This document shows positions 1 through 10,459 of a DNA stretch of 64,000 nucleotides, one piece after another (within the stretch, counting starts at the first letter, position 1; each line of letters begins with the position of its first letter). The notes below the pieces were generated by a model that worked only from the letters and a program-made list of their open reading frames with translations, did no database searches and was not told where the DNA came from. The translations under genes and the position numbers were made by a program. Origin of the DNA: Sanderia malayensis (lineage: Eukaryota > Cnidaria > Scyphozoa > Semaeostomeae > Pelagiidae). The stretch is taken from positions 164,784 to 228,783 of the forward strand of contig RQOL01000680.1 of NCBI GenBank assembly GCA_013076295.1, in the 5' to 3' direction.

Positions 1-394
1 AATATCACGAAAAACAAGTAAGAGAGGTGTCTTTCAATAAGTCGATTTTACCTGTATTTTTGTGCATTCATATGTAAAATGTGAGAATGAATGTCAACAT
101 CACTTAAAACAAGTAAAAAAGGTGTGTTTTAATCAGTCATTTTTAACTTTATTTACGTGAATTCATGTGTAAATTGTGGGAATGAATGTTAAAATCACAG
201 AAAACAAGTGAAAAAAGGGTATCTCAATCATTCAATTTTACCTAAATTTACCTGGATTCATGTGTAAATTATGGGAATGAATGTTCATATAACGGAAAAC
301 AATTAAAAAATGTGTATATCAATCATTCAGTTTCACATGTATTTACGTGGATTCATGTGTAAATCGTGGGAATGAATGCTAATATCACGGAAAA
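1..394 (+). repeat. HOR block repeated at 3529-3922
   Basis: The four monomers from AATATCACGAAAAAC, with the marker GTAAGAGAGGTGTCTTTC and the TTGTGCATTCATATG variant, recur at offset 3,528 with few substitutions. The pairs part after AATCGTGGGAATGAATGC, where one continues with AACAGTTAAAA and the other with AACAAGTAAAA. The same marker also appears at about 6305, 41308, 47009, 51290 and 55576. Confidence 0.85.
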
Positions 395-1894
395 CAGTTA
401 AAAAAGGTGTACTTTGATCAGTCATTTTTAACTGTATTTACGTCGATTCACTTGTAAATTATGGAAATGAATGCTACTATCACGGAAACCAAGTAAAAAA
501 ACGTGTAATTCAATCAGTCAGTTTTACTTGTATTTCTGTCAATTCATGTGTATGTTGTGGGAAGGACTGCTAGTATCACTGAAAACAAGTAAAAAACATG
601 TATTTCAATTGGTCAGTTTTATCCGTATTTTCGTGGATTCATGTGTCAATTGTGGAAATGAAGGTTAATATCACGAAAAACAAGTAGGAGAGGTGTATTT
701 CAATAAGTCAATTTTATCTGTATTTTTGTGCATTCATGTGTAAATTGTGAGAAAGATTGTAAATATCACGGAAAAAAGTAACAACTGTGTATTTCAATCA
801 GTCAGTTTTACCAGTATTTACACCAATTCATGTTTTAATTGTGGGAATTAATGTTAACATCAGGGAAACAAAGTAAAAAAGGTGTATTTCAATCAATGAG
901 TTTTACCGGTATTTACGTGACATCGTGTCTAAATTGTGGGAATGAATGTCAATATCACGGAAAACAGGTAAAAGAGGTGTATTCCAATCAGTGAGGTTTA
1001 ACTGTATTTACCTCTATTCATGTGTAAATTGTGGAAATGAATGTCAATATCACGTAAAACAAGTAAGAAGGTGTATTTTGATCAGTCATTCTTAACTGTA
1101 TTTACGTAGATTCATGTGTATATTGTGGGAATGAATGTTATTATCACGGAAAGCAAGCAGAAAAAGTGCATTTAAATCAGTCAGTTTTACCTGTGTTTAC
1201 GTAGATTCATGTGTATATTGTGGGAATATGCTGTGTATGCTGTGGGAAGGACTGCTAATATCAATGAAAACAAGTAGAAAGATGTATTTCAATTGGTCAG
1301 TTTTATCCGTATTTTCGTGGATTCATGTGTCAATTGTGGGAATGAATGTTAATGTTACGAAAAACAAGTAAAAAAAGTGTATTTCGATCATTTAGTTTTA
1401 CCTGTATCTCTGTCAATTAATGTGTAAATTGTGGGATGGAATGCTAATATCACTGAAAAAGAGTAAAAAAGGTGTTTTTCAATTCAACCGTTTTAGCTGT
1501 ATTTTTGTGGATTCATGTGTAAATTGTGAGAATGAATGTAAATATGGCAAAAAAAATTAACAACTGTGCATTTCAATCAGTCAATTTTATCAGTAATTAC
1601 CTCTATTCTTGTGTAAATTGTGGGAATGAATGTCAACATCATGCAAAACATGTAAAAAAGGGTATTTCACTAAGTCAATTTTACCTGCATTTACGTGGAT
1701 TCATTTGTAAATTGTGGGATTGAATACTACTACCCGGAAAACAAGATAAAAAAGTGTATTTCAATCAGTCAGTTTTACTTGTATTTCTGTCAATTCATGT
1801 GAACCTTTGGGGAAGGACGCCCAATATCATCGTAAAAAAGTAACAACTGTGTATTTCAATCAGTCAGTCGTACCAGTATTTACCTCTATTCTTG

Positions 1895-1945
1895 TGTAAA
1901 TTGTGGGAATGAATGTTTTATTTACCTCTATTCATGTGTAATTTG
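1895..1945 (+). repeat. 42 bp truncated monomer (type example)
   Basis: GAATGAATGT is followed directly by TTTATTTACCTCTATTC, skipping about 50 bp of the unit, so two TATTTACCTCTATTC boxes lie only 42 bp apart. The same truncation recurs about 30 times in the window (for example 12470, 18848, 22945, 29070, 33440, 39103, 44803), or with TTTATTCATG downstream (4768, 7647, 13477, 52726). It is therefore an established member of the HORs and not sequencing noise. Confidence 0.85.
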
Positions 1946-3528
1946 TGGGAATAAATGTCAACATGACCTAAAACAAGTAAAAAAAGTGTATTTTGATCAG
2001 TCGTTTTTAGCTGTATTTATGTGGATTCATGTGTAAATTGTGGGAATAAATGTTAATATCACGGAAAATAAGTAAAAAAGGTGTATTTCAATCAGTTAAA
2101 ATTATGTGGATTCATGTGTAATTTGTGGGAATGAATGTTCATATAACGGATGACAAGTGAAAAAGATGTAAATCAATCAGTCACTTTTACTCGTTTTTAC
2201 GTAGATTCATGTGTAAATTGTGGGAATGAATGTTATTATCACGGAAAACAAGTAAAAAAAGTGTAATTCAATCAGTCAGCGTTACTTGTATTTCTATCAA
2301 TTCATGTGTAAGCTCTGGGAAGGACTGCTAATATCACAAAAACAAGTAGAAAATATGTATTTCAATCAGTCAGTTTTACCTGTATTCACGTGGATTCCTG
2401 TGTGAATTAGGGAATGAATGTCAACATCACTTAAAACAAGTAAAAAAGGTGTATTTCAATCAGTTAAATTTATGTGGATTCATGTGTAAATTGTGGGAAT
2501 GAATGTTATTATCACAGAAAACAAGTAAAAAAAGTGTAATTCAATCAGTCAGTGTTACTTGTATTTCTCTCAATTCAGGTGTAAGACTGCTAATATCACT
2601 GAAAAAAAGTAAAAAAAAGTGTTTCTTGATCATTCATTTTTAACTGTATTTATGTGGATTCATGTATAAATTGTGGAAATGAATGTTAATATCACGGAAA
2701 ACAAGTAAAAAAGGTGTATTTCAATCAGTTAAATTTACGTGGATTCATGTGTGAATTGTGGGAATGAATGCTAATATCACGGAAAACAAGTAAACAAAAG
2801 TGTATTTTGATCAGTCATGTTTAACTGTATTTACTTGAATTCATGTATAAACTGTGGGAATGAATGCTAATATTACGGAAAACAGAAAAAAAAGTGTATT
2901 TCGATCATTTAGGTTTACCTGTATCTCTGTCAATTAATGTGTAAATCGTGGGATGGAATGCTAATATCACTGAAAAAGAGTAACAAAGGTGTATTTCAAT
3001 TCCACCGTTTTAGCTGTATTTTTGTGGATTCATGTGTAAATTGTGAGAATGAATGTAAAATGGCAAAAAAAATTAACAACTGTGCAATTCGATCAGTCAA
3101 TTTTATCAGTATTTACCTCTATTCATGTTTGAATTGTGGGAATGAATGTCAACATCACGCAAAACATATAAAAAAGTGTATTTCAATAAGTCAGTTTTAC
3201 CTGCATTTACGTGGATTCATTTGTAAATTGTGGCATTGAATACTACTATCACGGAAAACAAGACAAAAAAGTGTATTTCAATCAGTCAGTTTTACTTGTA
3301 TTTCTGTCAATTCATGTGAAACTTTAGGGAAGGACGGCCAATATCACTGTAAAAAAGTAACAACTGTGTATTTCAATCAGTCAGTCTTACCACTATTTAC
3401 CTCTATTCATGTGTAAATTGTGGGAATGATTGTCAACATCACGTAAAACAAGTAAAAAGGTGTATTTGAATAACTCAGTTTTATCCATATATTCGTGGAT
3501 TCATGTTTCAATTGTCGGAATGAATGTT

Positions 3529-3922
3529 AATATCACGAAAAACAAGTAAGAGAGGTGTCTTTCAATAAGTCAATTTTACCTGTATTTTTGTGCATTCATA
3601 TGCGAAATGTGAGAATGAATGTCAACATCACTTAAAACAAGTAAAAAAGGTGTGTTTTAATCAGTCATTTTTAACTTTAGTTACGTGAATTCATGTGTAA
3701 ATTGTGGGAATGAATGTTAAAATCACAGAAAACAAGTAAAAAATGTGTATCTCAATCATTCAATTTTACCTAAATTTACCTGGATTCATGTGAAAATTAT
3801 GGGAATGAATGTTCATATAACGGAAAACAATTAAAAAATGTGTATATCAATCATTCAGTTTCACATGTATTTACATGGATTCATGTGTAAATCGTGGGAA
3901 TGAATGCTAATATCACGGAAAA
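3529..3922 (+). repeat. HOR block, second copy of 1-394
   Basis: Aligns to 1-394 without net length change. Differences include GTCGATTTT/GTCAATTTT and ATATGTAAAAT/ATATGCGAAAT. The downstream context differs, showing that a recombination breakpoint lies at about 3922. Confidence 0.85.
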
Positions 3923-5316
3923 CAAGTAAAAAAGGTGTATTTCAATCAGTTAAAATTATGTGGATTCATGTGTAATTTGTTGGAATGAATGTTCATATAA
4001 CGGATGACAAGTGAAAAAGATGTAAATCAATCAGTCACTTTTACTCGTTTTTACGTAGATTCATGTGTAAATTGTGGGAATGAATGTTATTATCACGGAA
4101 AACAAGTAAAAAAAGTGTAATTCAATCAGTCAACGTTACTTGTATTTCTGTCAATTCATGTGTAAGTTGTGGGAAGGACTGCTAATATCACAAAAACAAG
4201 TAGAAAATATGTATTTCAATCAGTCAGTTTTACCTGTATTTACGTGGATTCCTGTGTGAATTGTGGAATGAATGTCAACATCACGGAAAAAAGGTAAAAG
4301 AGGTGTATTCCAATCAGTGAGTTTTAACTGTATTTACCTCTATTCATGTGTAAATTGTGGGAATGAATGTCAATATCACGTAAAACAAGTAAAAAGGTGT
4401 ATTTTGATCAGTCATTCTTAACTGTATTTACGTAGATTCATGTGTATATTGTGGGAATGAATGTTATTATCACGGAAAGCAAGCAGAAAAAGTGCATTTA
4501 AATCAGTCAGTTTTACCTGTATTTACGTGAATTCATGTGTAAATTGTGGGAATATGCTGTGTATGCTGTGGGAAGGACTGCTAATATCAATGAAAACAAG
4601 TAGAAAGATGTATTTCAATTGGTCAGTTTTATCCGTATTTTCGTGGATTCATGTGTCAATTGTGGAAATGAATGTTAATGTTACGAAAAACAAGTAAAAG
4701 AGGGGTATTTTAATAAGTCATTTTTACCTGTATATTTGTTGATTCATGTGTAAATTGTGAGAATGAATGTTCTATTTACCTTTATTCATGTGTAATTTGT
4801 GGGAATGAATGTCAACATGACTTAAAACAAGTAAAAAAAGTGTATTTTGATCAGTCGTTTTTTACTATATTTATGTGAATTCATGTGTAAATTGTGGGAA
4901 TGAATGTTAATATCACGGAAAACAAGTAAAAAAGGTGTATTTCAATCAGTTAAATTTATGTGGATTCATGTGTAATTTGTGGGAATGAATGTTCATATAA
5001 CGAGTTACAAGTGAAAAAGATGTAAATCAATCAGTCACTTTTACTCGTTTTTACGTAGATTCATGTGTAAATTGTGGGAATGAATGTTATTATCACGGAA
5101 AACAAGTAAAAAAAGTGTAATTCAATCAGTCAACGTTACTTGTATTTCTGTCAATTCATGTGTAAGTTGTGGGAGGACTGCTAATATCACAAAAACAAGT
5201 AGAAAATATGTATTTCAATCAGTCAGTTTTACCTGTATTCACGTGGATTCCTGTGTGAATTGTGGAATGAATATCAACATCACTTAAAACAAGTAAAAAA
5301 GGTGTATTTCAATCAG
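3909..5316 (+). repeat. 1.41 kb dispersed duplication, copy 1
   Basis: Matches 12619-14025 at offset about 8,710 with only a handful of differences. Examples are one G lost in GTGGGAAGG near 12881, an extra T in the GCTGTGTAT(T)GCTG marker, and GTGGGAGG versus GTGGCAGG. It includes AGTAGAAAATATG monomers, the GCTGTGTATGCTG marker at 4556 and a TTCTATTTACC short monomer. The two copies lie on opposite sides of the Helitron. Confidence 0.88.
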
Positions 5317-6304
5317 TTAAATTTATGTGGATTCATGTGTAAATTGTGGGAATGAATGTCATTATCACGGAAAACAAGTAAAAAAAGTGTAATTCAATCA
5401 GTCAGTGTTACTTGTATTTCTCTCAATTCAGGTGTAAGTTGTGGGAACGACTGCTAATATCACTGAAAACAAGTAAAAAAAAGTGTTTTTGATCAGTCAT
5501 TTTTAACTGTATTTATGTGGATTCATGTATAAATTGTGGAAATGAATGCTAATATCACTGAAAAAGAGTAAAAAAGGTGTATTTCAATTCAACCGTTTTA
5601 GCTGTATTTTTGTGGATTCATGTGTAAATTGTGAGAATGAATGTAAAAATGGCAAACAAAATTAACAACTGTGCAATTCGATCAGTCAATTTTATCAGTA
5701 TTTACCTCTATTCATGTTTGAATTGTGGGAATGAATGTCAACATCACGCAAAACATATAAAAAAGTGTATTTCAATAAGTCAGTTTTACCCTTCATTTAC
5801 GTGGATTCATTTGTAAATTGTGGCATTGAATACTACTATCACGGAAAACAAGACAAAAAAGTGTATTTCAATCAATCAGTTTTACTTGTATTTCTGTCAA
5901 TTCATGTGAAACTTTGGGGAAAGACGGCCAATATCACTGTAAAAAAGTAACAACTGTGTATTTCAATCAGTCAGTCTTACCACTATTTACCTCTATTCAT
6001 GTGTAAATTGTGGGAATGAATGTCAACATCACGTAAAACAAGTAAAAAGGTGTATTTGAATAACTCAGTTTTACCTGTATCTACCTCTATTCATGTGTAA
6101 ATTGTGGGAATCAATGCACTATCACGGAAAGCGAGTAAAAATGTGTATTTCAATCAGCAGCTTTACTTGCATTTCTGTCAATTCATTTGTAAGTTGTGGG
6201 AAGGACTGCTAATATCACGGAAACAAGTAAAAAGGATGTATTTCAATTGGTCAGTTTTATCCGTATATTCGTGGATTCATGTTTCAATTGTCGGAATGAA
6301 TGTT

Positions 6305-7567
6305 AATATCAGGAAAAACAAGTAAGAGAGGCGTCTTTCAATAAGTCAATTTTACCTGTATTTTTGTGCATTCATATGTAAATGTGAGAATGAATGTCAA
6401 CATCACTTAAAACAAGTAAAAAAGGTGTGTTTAATCAGTCATTTTTATCTTTATTACGTGAATTCATGTGTAAATTGTGGGAATGAATTTTAAAATCATA
6501 GAAAACAAGTAAAACAGGTGTATCTCAATCATTCAATTTTACCTGAATTTACCTGGATTTATGTGTAAATCTGGGAATGAATGCTAATATCACGGAAAAC
6601 AGTTAAAAGAGGTGTACTTGATCAGTCATTTTTAACTGTATTTACGTCGATTCACTTGTAAATTATGGAAATGAATGCTACTATCACGGAAACCAAGTAA
6701 AAAACGGTGTAATTCAATCAGTCAGTTTTACTTGTATTTCTGTCAATTCATGTGTATGTTGTGGGAAGGACTGCTAGTATCACTGAAAACAAGTAAAAAA
6801 CATGTATTTCAATGGTCAGTTTTATCCGTATTTTCGTGGATTCATGTGTCAATTGTGGGAATGAAGGTTAATATCACGAAAAACAAGTAGGAGAGGTGTA
6901 TTTCAATAAGTCAATTTATCTGTATTTTGTGCATTCTGTGTAAATTGTGAGAAAGAATGTAATAATCACGGAAAAAAGTGACAACTGTGTATTTCAATCA
7001 GTCAGTTTACAGTATTTACACAATTCATGTTTTAATTGTGGGAATTAATGTTAACATCAAGGAAACAAAGTAAAAAAGGTGTATTTCAATCAATCTGTTT
7101 TAACGTATTTACGTGACATCGTGTCTAAATTGTGGGAATGAATGTAAATATCACGGAAAAAAGGTAAAAGAGGTGTATTCCAATCGGTGAGTTTTAACTG
7201 TATTTACCTCTATTCATGTGTAAATTGTGGGAATGAATGTCAATATCACGTAAAACAAGTAAAAAGGTGTATTTTGATCAGTCATTCTTAACTGTATTTA
7301 CGTAGATTCATGTGTATATTGTGGGAATGAATGTTATTATCACGGAAAGCAAGCAGAAAAAGTGCATTTAAATCAGTCAGTTTTACCTGTATTTACGTGA
7401 TTCATGTGTAAATTGTGGGAATATGCTGTGTATGCTGTGGGAAGGACTGCTAATATCAATGAAAACAAGTAGAAAGATGTATTTCAATTGGTCAGTTTTA
7501 TCCGTATTTTCGTGGATTCATGTGTCAATTGTGGGAATGAATGTTAATGTTACGAAAAACAAGTAAA
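6305..7567 (+). repeat. HOR block resembling 95-1370
   Basis: Starts with a GTAAGAGAGGCGTCTTTC marker and follows the monomer order of the left edge: AATTATGGAAATGAATGC, then the GCTATCACGGAAACC type, then AGTAGGAGAGGTG, then the GCTGTGTATGCTGTGG marker at about 7426. Offset to the first copy drifts from about 6,210 to 6,197, because this copy has many small deletions (for example TTTATCTTTATTACG near 6450 and GCATTCTGTG near 6930). Confidence 0.75.
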
Positions 7568-7940
7568 AGAGGGGTATTTTAATAAGTCATTTTTACCTGT
7601 ATATTTGTGGATTCATGTGTAAATTGTGAGAATGAATGTTCTATTTACCTTTATTCATGTGTAATTTGTGGGAATGAATGTCAAGATGACTTAAAACAAG
7701 TAAAAAAAGTGTATTTTGATCAGTCGTTTTTTACTATATTTATGTGAATTCATGTGTAAATTGTGGGAATGAATGTTAATATCACGGAAAACAAGTAAAA
7801 AAGGTGTATTTCAATCAGTTAAATTTATGTGGATTCATGGGTAATTTGTGGGAATGAATGCTCATATAACGGGTTACAAGTGAAAAAGATGTAAATCAAG
7901 CAGTCACTTTTACTCGTTTTTACGTAGATTCATGTGTAAA

Positions 7941-7982
7941 CTAGGGGTCATCACTCGCTTCGCTCGTTCGCCCCAGTCCGTC
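7941..7982 (-). other. Helitron 3' (right) terminus ending CTAG
   Basis: On the minus strand this end reads GAGTGATGACCCCTAG and is followed by a satellite T. CTAG fits the CTRR rule for Helitron 3' ends. A GGGG/CCCC pair could close a weak 4 bp stem around the last 30 bases, but no convincing terminal hairpin is seen. The GAGCGAAGCGAG segment is GC-rich, unlike the surrounding satellite. Confidence 0.6.
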
Positions 7983-8045
7983 ATGTAAATAAAGCTTAAT
8001 CTGGTTGGCGCGCTTCGCGCGCTGCATTCGCTCCCGCTCATGCCC
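7955..8045 (+). repeat. GC-rich internal block, copy 1 of 2
   Basis: This copy runs from TCGCTTCGCT through AATCTGGTTGGCGCGC to CTCATGCCC and is followed by (CATA)n. It recurs 174 bp downstream at 8129-8219. The first parts of the two copies have diverged in the spacer. The second halves (AATCTGGTTGG onward) differ at only two positions: TTC/TTT in the hairpin loop and CTCCC/CTGCC. Confidence 0.85.
8008..8022. other. Perfect GCGCGC hairpin, copy 1
   Basis: GCGCGC, loop TTC, GCGCGC: a perfect 6 bp stem in DNA that is otherwise AT-rich. It lies about 67 bp inside the CTAG end of the element, farther in than the usual Helitron terminal hairpin. A termination role is therefore possible but not shown. 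Confidence 0.7.
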
Positions 8046-8115
8046 ATACATACATACATACCTACATACATACATACATACATACATACATACATACATA
8101 CATACATACATACAT
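8045..8115 (+). repeat. (CATA)n microsatellite
   Basis: This is a pure CATA tetranucleotide run of about 70 bp with a single CCTA interruption near 8060. It sits between the two GC-rich blocks. A second short run (8219-8234) follows block copy 2 and passes directly into the 14 bp minisatellite. Confidence 0.95.
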
Positions 8116-8128
8116 GAGCCGGGTTCGG

Positions 8129-8219
8129 TCGCTTCGCTCCCTCCCCGGAGCCCGTCAAGTAAGCAATGCTTAATCTGGTTGGCGCGCTTTGCGCGCTGCA
8201 TTCGCTGCCGCTCATGCCC
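8129..8219 (+). repeat. GC-rich internal block, copy 2 of 2
   Basis: This is the second copy of the block at 7955-8045, offset by 174 bp. It too is followed immediately by CATA repeats, which here grade into the 14 bp minisatellite. That shared context suggests the duplication unit included both the GC block and the microsatellite. Confidence 0.85.
8182..8196. other. Perfect GCGCGC hairpin, copy 2
   Basis: GCGCGC, loop TTT, GCGCGC. Compared with copy 1 at 8008-8022 only the loop base has changed, so the stem is intact in both copies. With one substitution between them this is suggestive at most. Confidence 0.7.
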
Positions 8220-8234
8220 ATACATACATACATA

Positions 8235-9069
8235 CCCTACAATACATACCATACCATACATACCCTACAACACATACCCTACAATACATACCCTACAATA
8301 CATACCCTACAATACAAACCCTACAATACATACCCTACTATATATACCCTACAATACATACCCTACAATACATACCCTACATACATACCCTACAATACAT
8401 ACCCTACATAACATACCCTACAATACATACCCTACAACACATACCCTTCATAACATACCCTACAATACATACCCTACAATACATATCCTACATAACATAC
8501 CCTACAATACAAACCCTACAATACATACCCTACAATACATACCCTACTATATATACCCACAATACATACCCTACAATAATACCCTACAATACATACCCTA
8601 CAATACATACCCTACAACACATACCCTACAATACATACCCTACAATACAAACCCTACAAAACATACCCTACAATACATACCTACAATACATACCCTACAA
8701 TACAAACCCTACAATACATACCCTACTATATATACCCTACAATACATACCCTACAATACATACCCTACAATACATACCCTACAATACATACCCTACAACA
8801 CATACCCTACAATACATACCATACAATACATACCCTACAATACAAACCTACAATACATACCCTACAATACATACCGTACTATATATACCCTACAATACAT
8901 ACCCTACAATACATACCCTACAATACATACCCTACAATACATACCCTACAATACATACCCTACATAACATACCCTACAATACATACCCTACAATACATAT
9001 CCTACATAACATACCCTACAATATATACCCTACTATACATACCCTACAATACATACCCTACAATACATA
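8235..9069 (+). repeat. 14 bp minisatellite (CCCTACAATACATA)n
   Basis: About 835 bp, or close to 60 units, of CCCTACAATACATA. Common variants have CATAACATA, AACACATA, TACAAA or CTATATATA in the second half of the unit. The order of variants is itself periodic. A CAAACCCTAC unit followed one or two units later by a CTACTATATATA unit recurs near 8312, 8508, 8703 and 8841, the first three 195-196 bp (14 units) apart. The unit contains CATACATA-like halves and the array grows out of a CATA run at its left edge, so it probably arose from that microsatellite. The long open frames across it are translation artefacts. Confidence 0.95.
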
Positions 9070-9640
9070 TTACGACGCAACATTTCTAAAGAAAGTAAAG
9101 GTGGGAGGTCGAATCTCCCCCCCCCTGCCAAGCGACCGTCCCGCGCCCACGCTGCCCCCCTGAAAGCTGTTTCTGAAAGTCGATAGCTTCAGTGTGAAGT
9201 TTGAAAAAAAAGGTGCTTTCAAAAATTTAATCCATCCTGGAAAATTTAAACTCAATCTGTAATAAACATTATATCAAACTGTAGCTAAGGAAACAGCAAA
9301 CACGTTGCAAATAGTCTCATCTCTTAAATAAGTAATACTGAATTCTTAGAGACCATTTGGTGGAAGTGGTTTGAATGAAATTTCGGAGCCGTGCAAAAAG
9401 CAAAACCTTTGAACACACTTTAGCAAATAAAAATAGTATTTACCGTGGCAAATAGTGACCAGTTGAACTCAAAAAACACAAACATGAAGGTAATATGTTG
9501 GGGAACAATTATCGAAAGTGTTTGGGTAAAAAATAATCAATTGTGGCAGGCTAAAATTGAATTTTCGCAAATGCAAAAACAACGCGTGTTGCGTGAAAAA
9601 TTGCTCCTTCCCGAGTGAAAAGCAACTTTGTTGGAAATCG

Positions 9641-9671
9641 TAAAAAAACAAAAAAAAAACAAAAAAAACAA
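9641..9671 (+). repeat. A-rich tract
   Basis: Runs of 7, 9 and 8 A broken by single C bases. It could be a relic of a polyadenylated insertion, but no target-site duplication or retroelement body is visible beside it, so it is annotated only as low complexity. Confidence 0.8.
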
Positions 9672-10070
9672 CACATTATTTTAGTTCTGTTATCAGACAA
9701 CACTTGTCAAAAATTTAAATGGGGAAAATCGTGCAAATAGGGCCGGAAAAATTCAAAACTTTGACCATGGCCTAAACGTTGTTAGCATGCCGAAGCAACA
9801 ATGGGGGTCGCCTACTACAAAACCCACAACTATTTCATTCAAAAAACAAAACAAAGCTATCACCTGTGTTCTCTATTGTTTCCTGTAACTCTCCAGGGGT
9901 CTTTCAAACAATTAAGAGCTCTTTACAAAGATAATTCAGCTGGTAAAACACTTTGAAAGGCGCCCACCTCACTTTTTGTGTACAAAACAAAAACACGCGT
10001 CTTCTCCAAAAGTACCTGCTGCCTGCCGAGGGCAAATTTGCATGATAACGAAAAACGCGTCACTGTTCAG

Positions 10071-10087
10071 GTGATGTGGCGAAAGAG
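10071..10087 (+). repeat. Subterminal inverted repeat, inner arm
   Basis: GTGATGTGGCGAAAGAG matches, as an imperfect inverted repeat (one 1-base gap, two mismatches), the reverse complement of 10436-10453 (GTGATGGTGGCGAAACTC). A TCACGTGA palindrome lies near each arm (10119-10126 and 10450-10457). The pair brackets the last 0.38 kb of the element. Confidence 0.55.
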
Positions 10088-10380
10088 CCAATCAAATTGC
10101 AGGAAAAGGCGAAACGGGTCACGTGAAGAGCGAATACTCTTTTCGAAAATGGAGTTGCGGACGCGAATTTGGAAGTTTCGCCAGCGTAAACCGTCGTTTT
10201 TTCGTGATAGCACAATTAGTGGAATAATTAATGGAATAACTCAAAAATTCTTTTAAAATAGGCTTCCAAAAATAGATAACTTTTGTCTACTCTAGAAACG
10301 GAGGCTTTCCATGCAAGTGCCAAGCTTGTCCTCCTCCATTCAAAAAAGCCTTGTTGATTACACGGTTCGCTGTTTCGGCC

Positions 10381-10432
10381 CATTGTTTTGGGGCGTTCGA
10401 CCTATTGTTTCCGGTCGAATCTATTGTTTTGG
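10381..10432 (+). repeat. Three subterminal CTATTGTTT repeats
   Basis: CATTGTTTTGG (10381), CTATTGTTTCC (10402) and CTATTGTTTTGG (10421) are spaced 21 and 19 bp apart, with GTTCGAC and GGTCGAA between them. They lie 48-100 bp from the minus-strand 5' end of the element. Closely spaced subterminal motifs often bind a transposase or replication protein; here that is inference from position alone. Confidence 0.65.
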
Positions 10433-10435
10433 CCA

Positions 10436-10457
10436 GAGTTTCGCCACCATCACGTGA
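10436..10457 (-). repeat. Subterminal inverted repeat, outer arm, with TCACGTGA
   Basis: This is the outer partner of 10071-10087. It overlaps the palindrome TCACGTGA (10450-10457), a sequence of the E-box/M-box class that also occurs at 10119-10126. It lies 23 bp from the element end. Protein binding is possible but not demonstrated. Confidence 0.5.
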
Positions 10458-10459
10458 CC

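Larger units (their letters stand above)
1..7940 (+). repeat. 95 bp satellite array, left arm
   Basis: This is a continuous head-to-tail array of an AT-rich monomer of about 95 bp. Recurrent boxes, in order within the monomer, are ATTTCAATCAGTCAGTTTTA, a variable stretch before ATTCATGTG, GTAAATTGTGGGAATGAATG, and ATCACGGAAAACAAGTAAAA. Direct counts give 94-95 bp (for example 5861 to 5956 to 6050). Variants of the middle stretch (ACGTGG, ACCTCT, CTGTCA, ACGTAG, TTTGTGG, TTGTGC before ATTCA) define monomer subtypes that reappear in the same order, which reveals higher-order structure. The array already runs at base 1 and stops in mid-monomer at 7940, where the insertion begins. No gene is seen. 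Satellite of this kind usually sits in heterochromatin or near centromeres, but the sequence does not show the location. Confidence 0.97.
9070..10378. other. Unique non-coding interior of the element
   Basis: About 1.3 kb of single-copy sequence between the minisatellite and the subterminal repeats. It includes a C-rich tract (9115-9165), an A-rich tract (9641-9671) and otherwise ordinary mixed sequence. Reading frames of 60-92 codons exist (for example 9978-10256 on +, 9469-9651 and 9070-9255 on -). None shows a motif, domain or composition I recognise, and the 92-codon frame encodes a basic, low-information peptide. I treat the whole stretch as non-coding filler of a non-autonomous transposon, possibly captured host DNA. 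A translated database search would settle that. Confidence 0.6.

Noticed and set aside
8235..9069. Telomere-like CCCTA motifs
   Set aside because: The unit is 14 bp CCCTACAATACATA, not a 5-8 bp telomeric repeat. The array lies inside a transposon-like insert and grows out of a CATA run.
9103..9119. GGGAG-GTCGAAT-CTCCC hairpin resembling a tRNA T-arm or pol III B box
   Set aside because: The sequence GGTCGAATCTCC misses a T of the B-box consensus. Upstream is minisatellite with no A box or other tRNA arms.
8005..9163. Two long frames of 320 and 324 codons and shorter ones over 7910-9163
   Set aside because: They read the CATA and 14 bp repeats. Because 14 is 2 modulo 3, all three forward frames give the same 14-residue cycle rich in Tyr, Thr, Pro and Ile, so openness is automatic.
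9641..9671. Poly-A tail of a retroposed sequence
   Set aside because: The tract is interrupted by C and lies in mid-element. No duplicated target site or retroelement body could be seen next to it.
9978..10256. 92-codon frame on + in the unique part of the element, beginning MYKTKTRVF
   Set aside because: It has no recognisable domain, only a basic low-information composition and no supporting signals. It is short enough to occur by chance in 1.4 kb.
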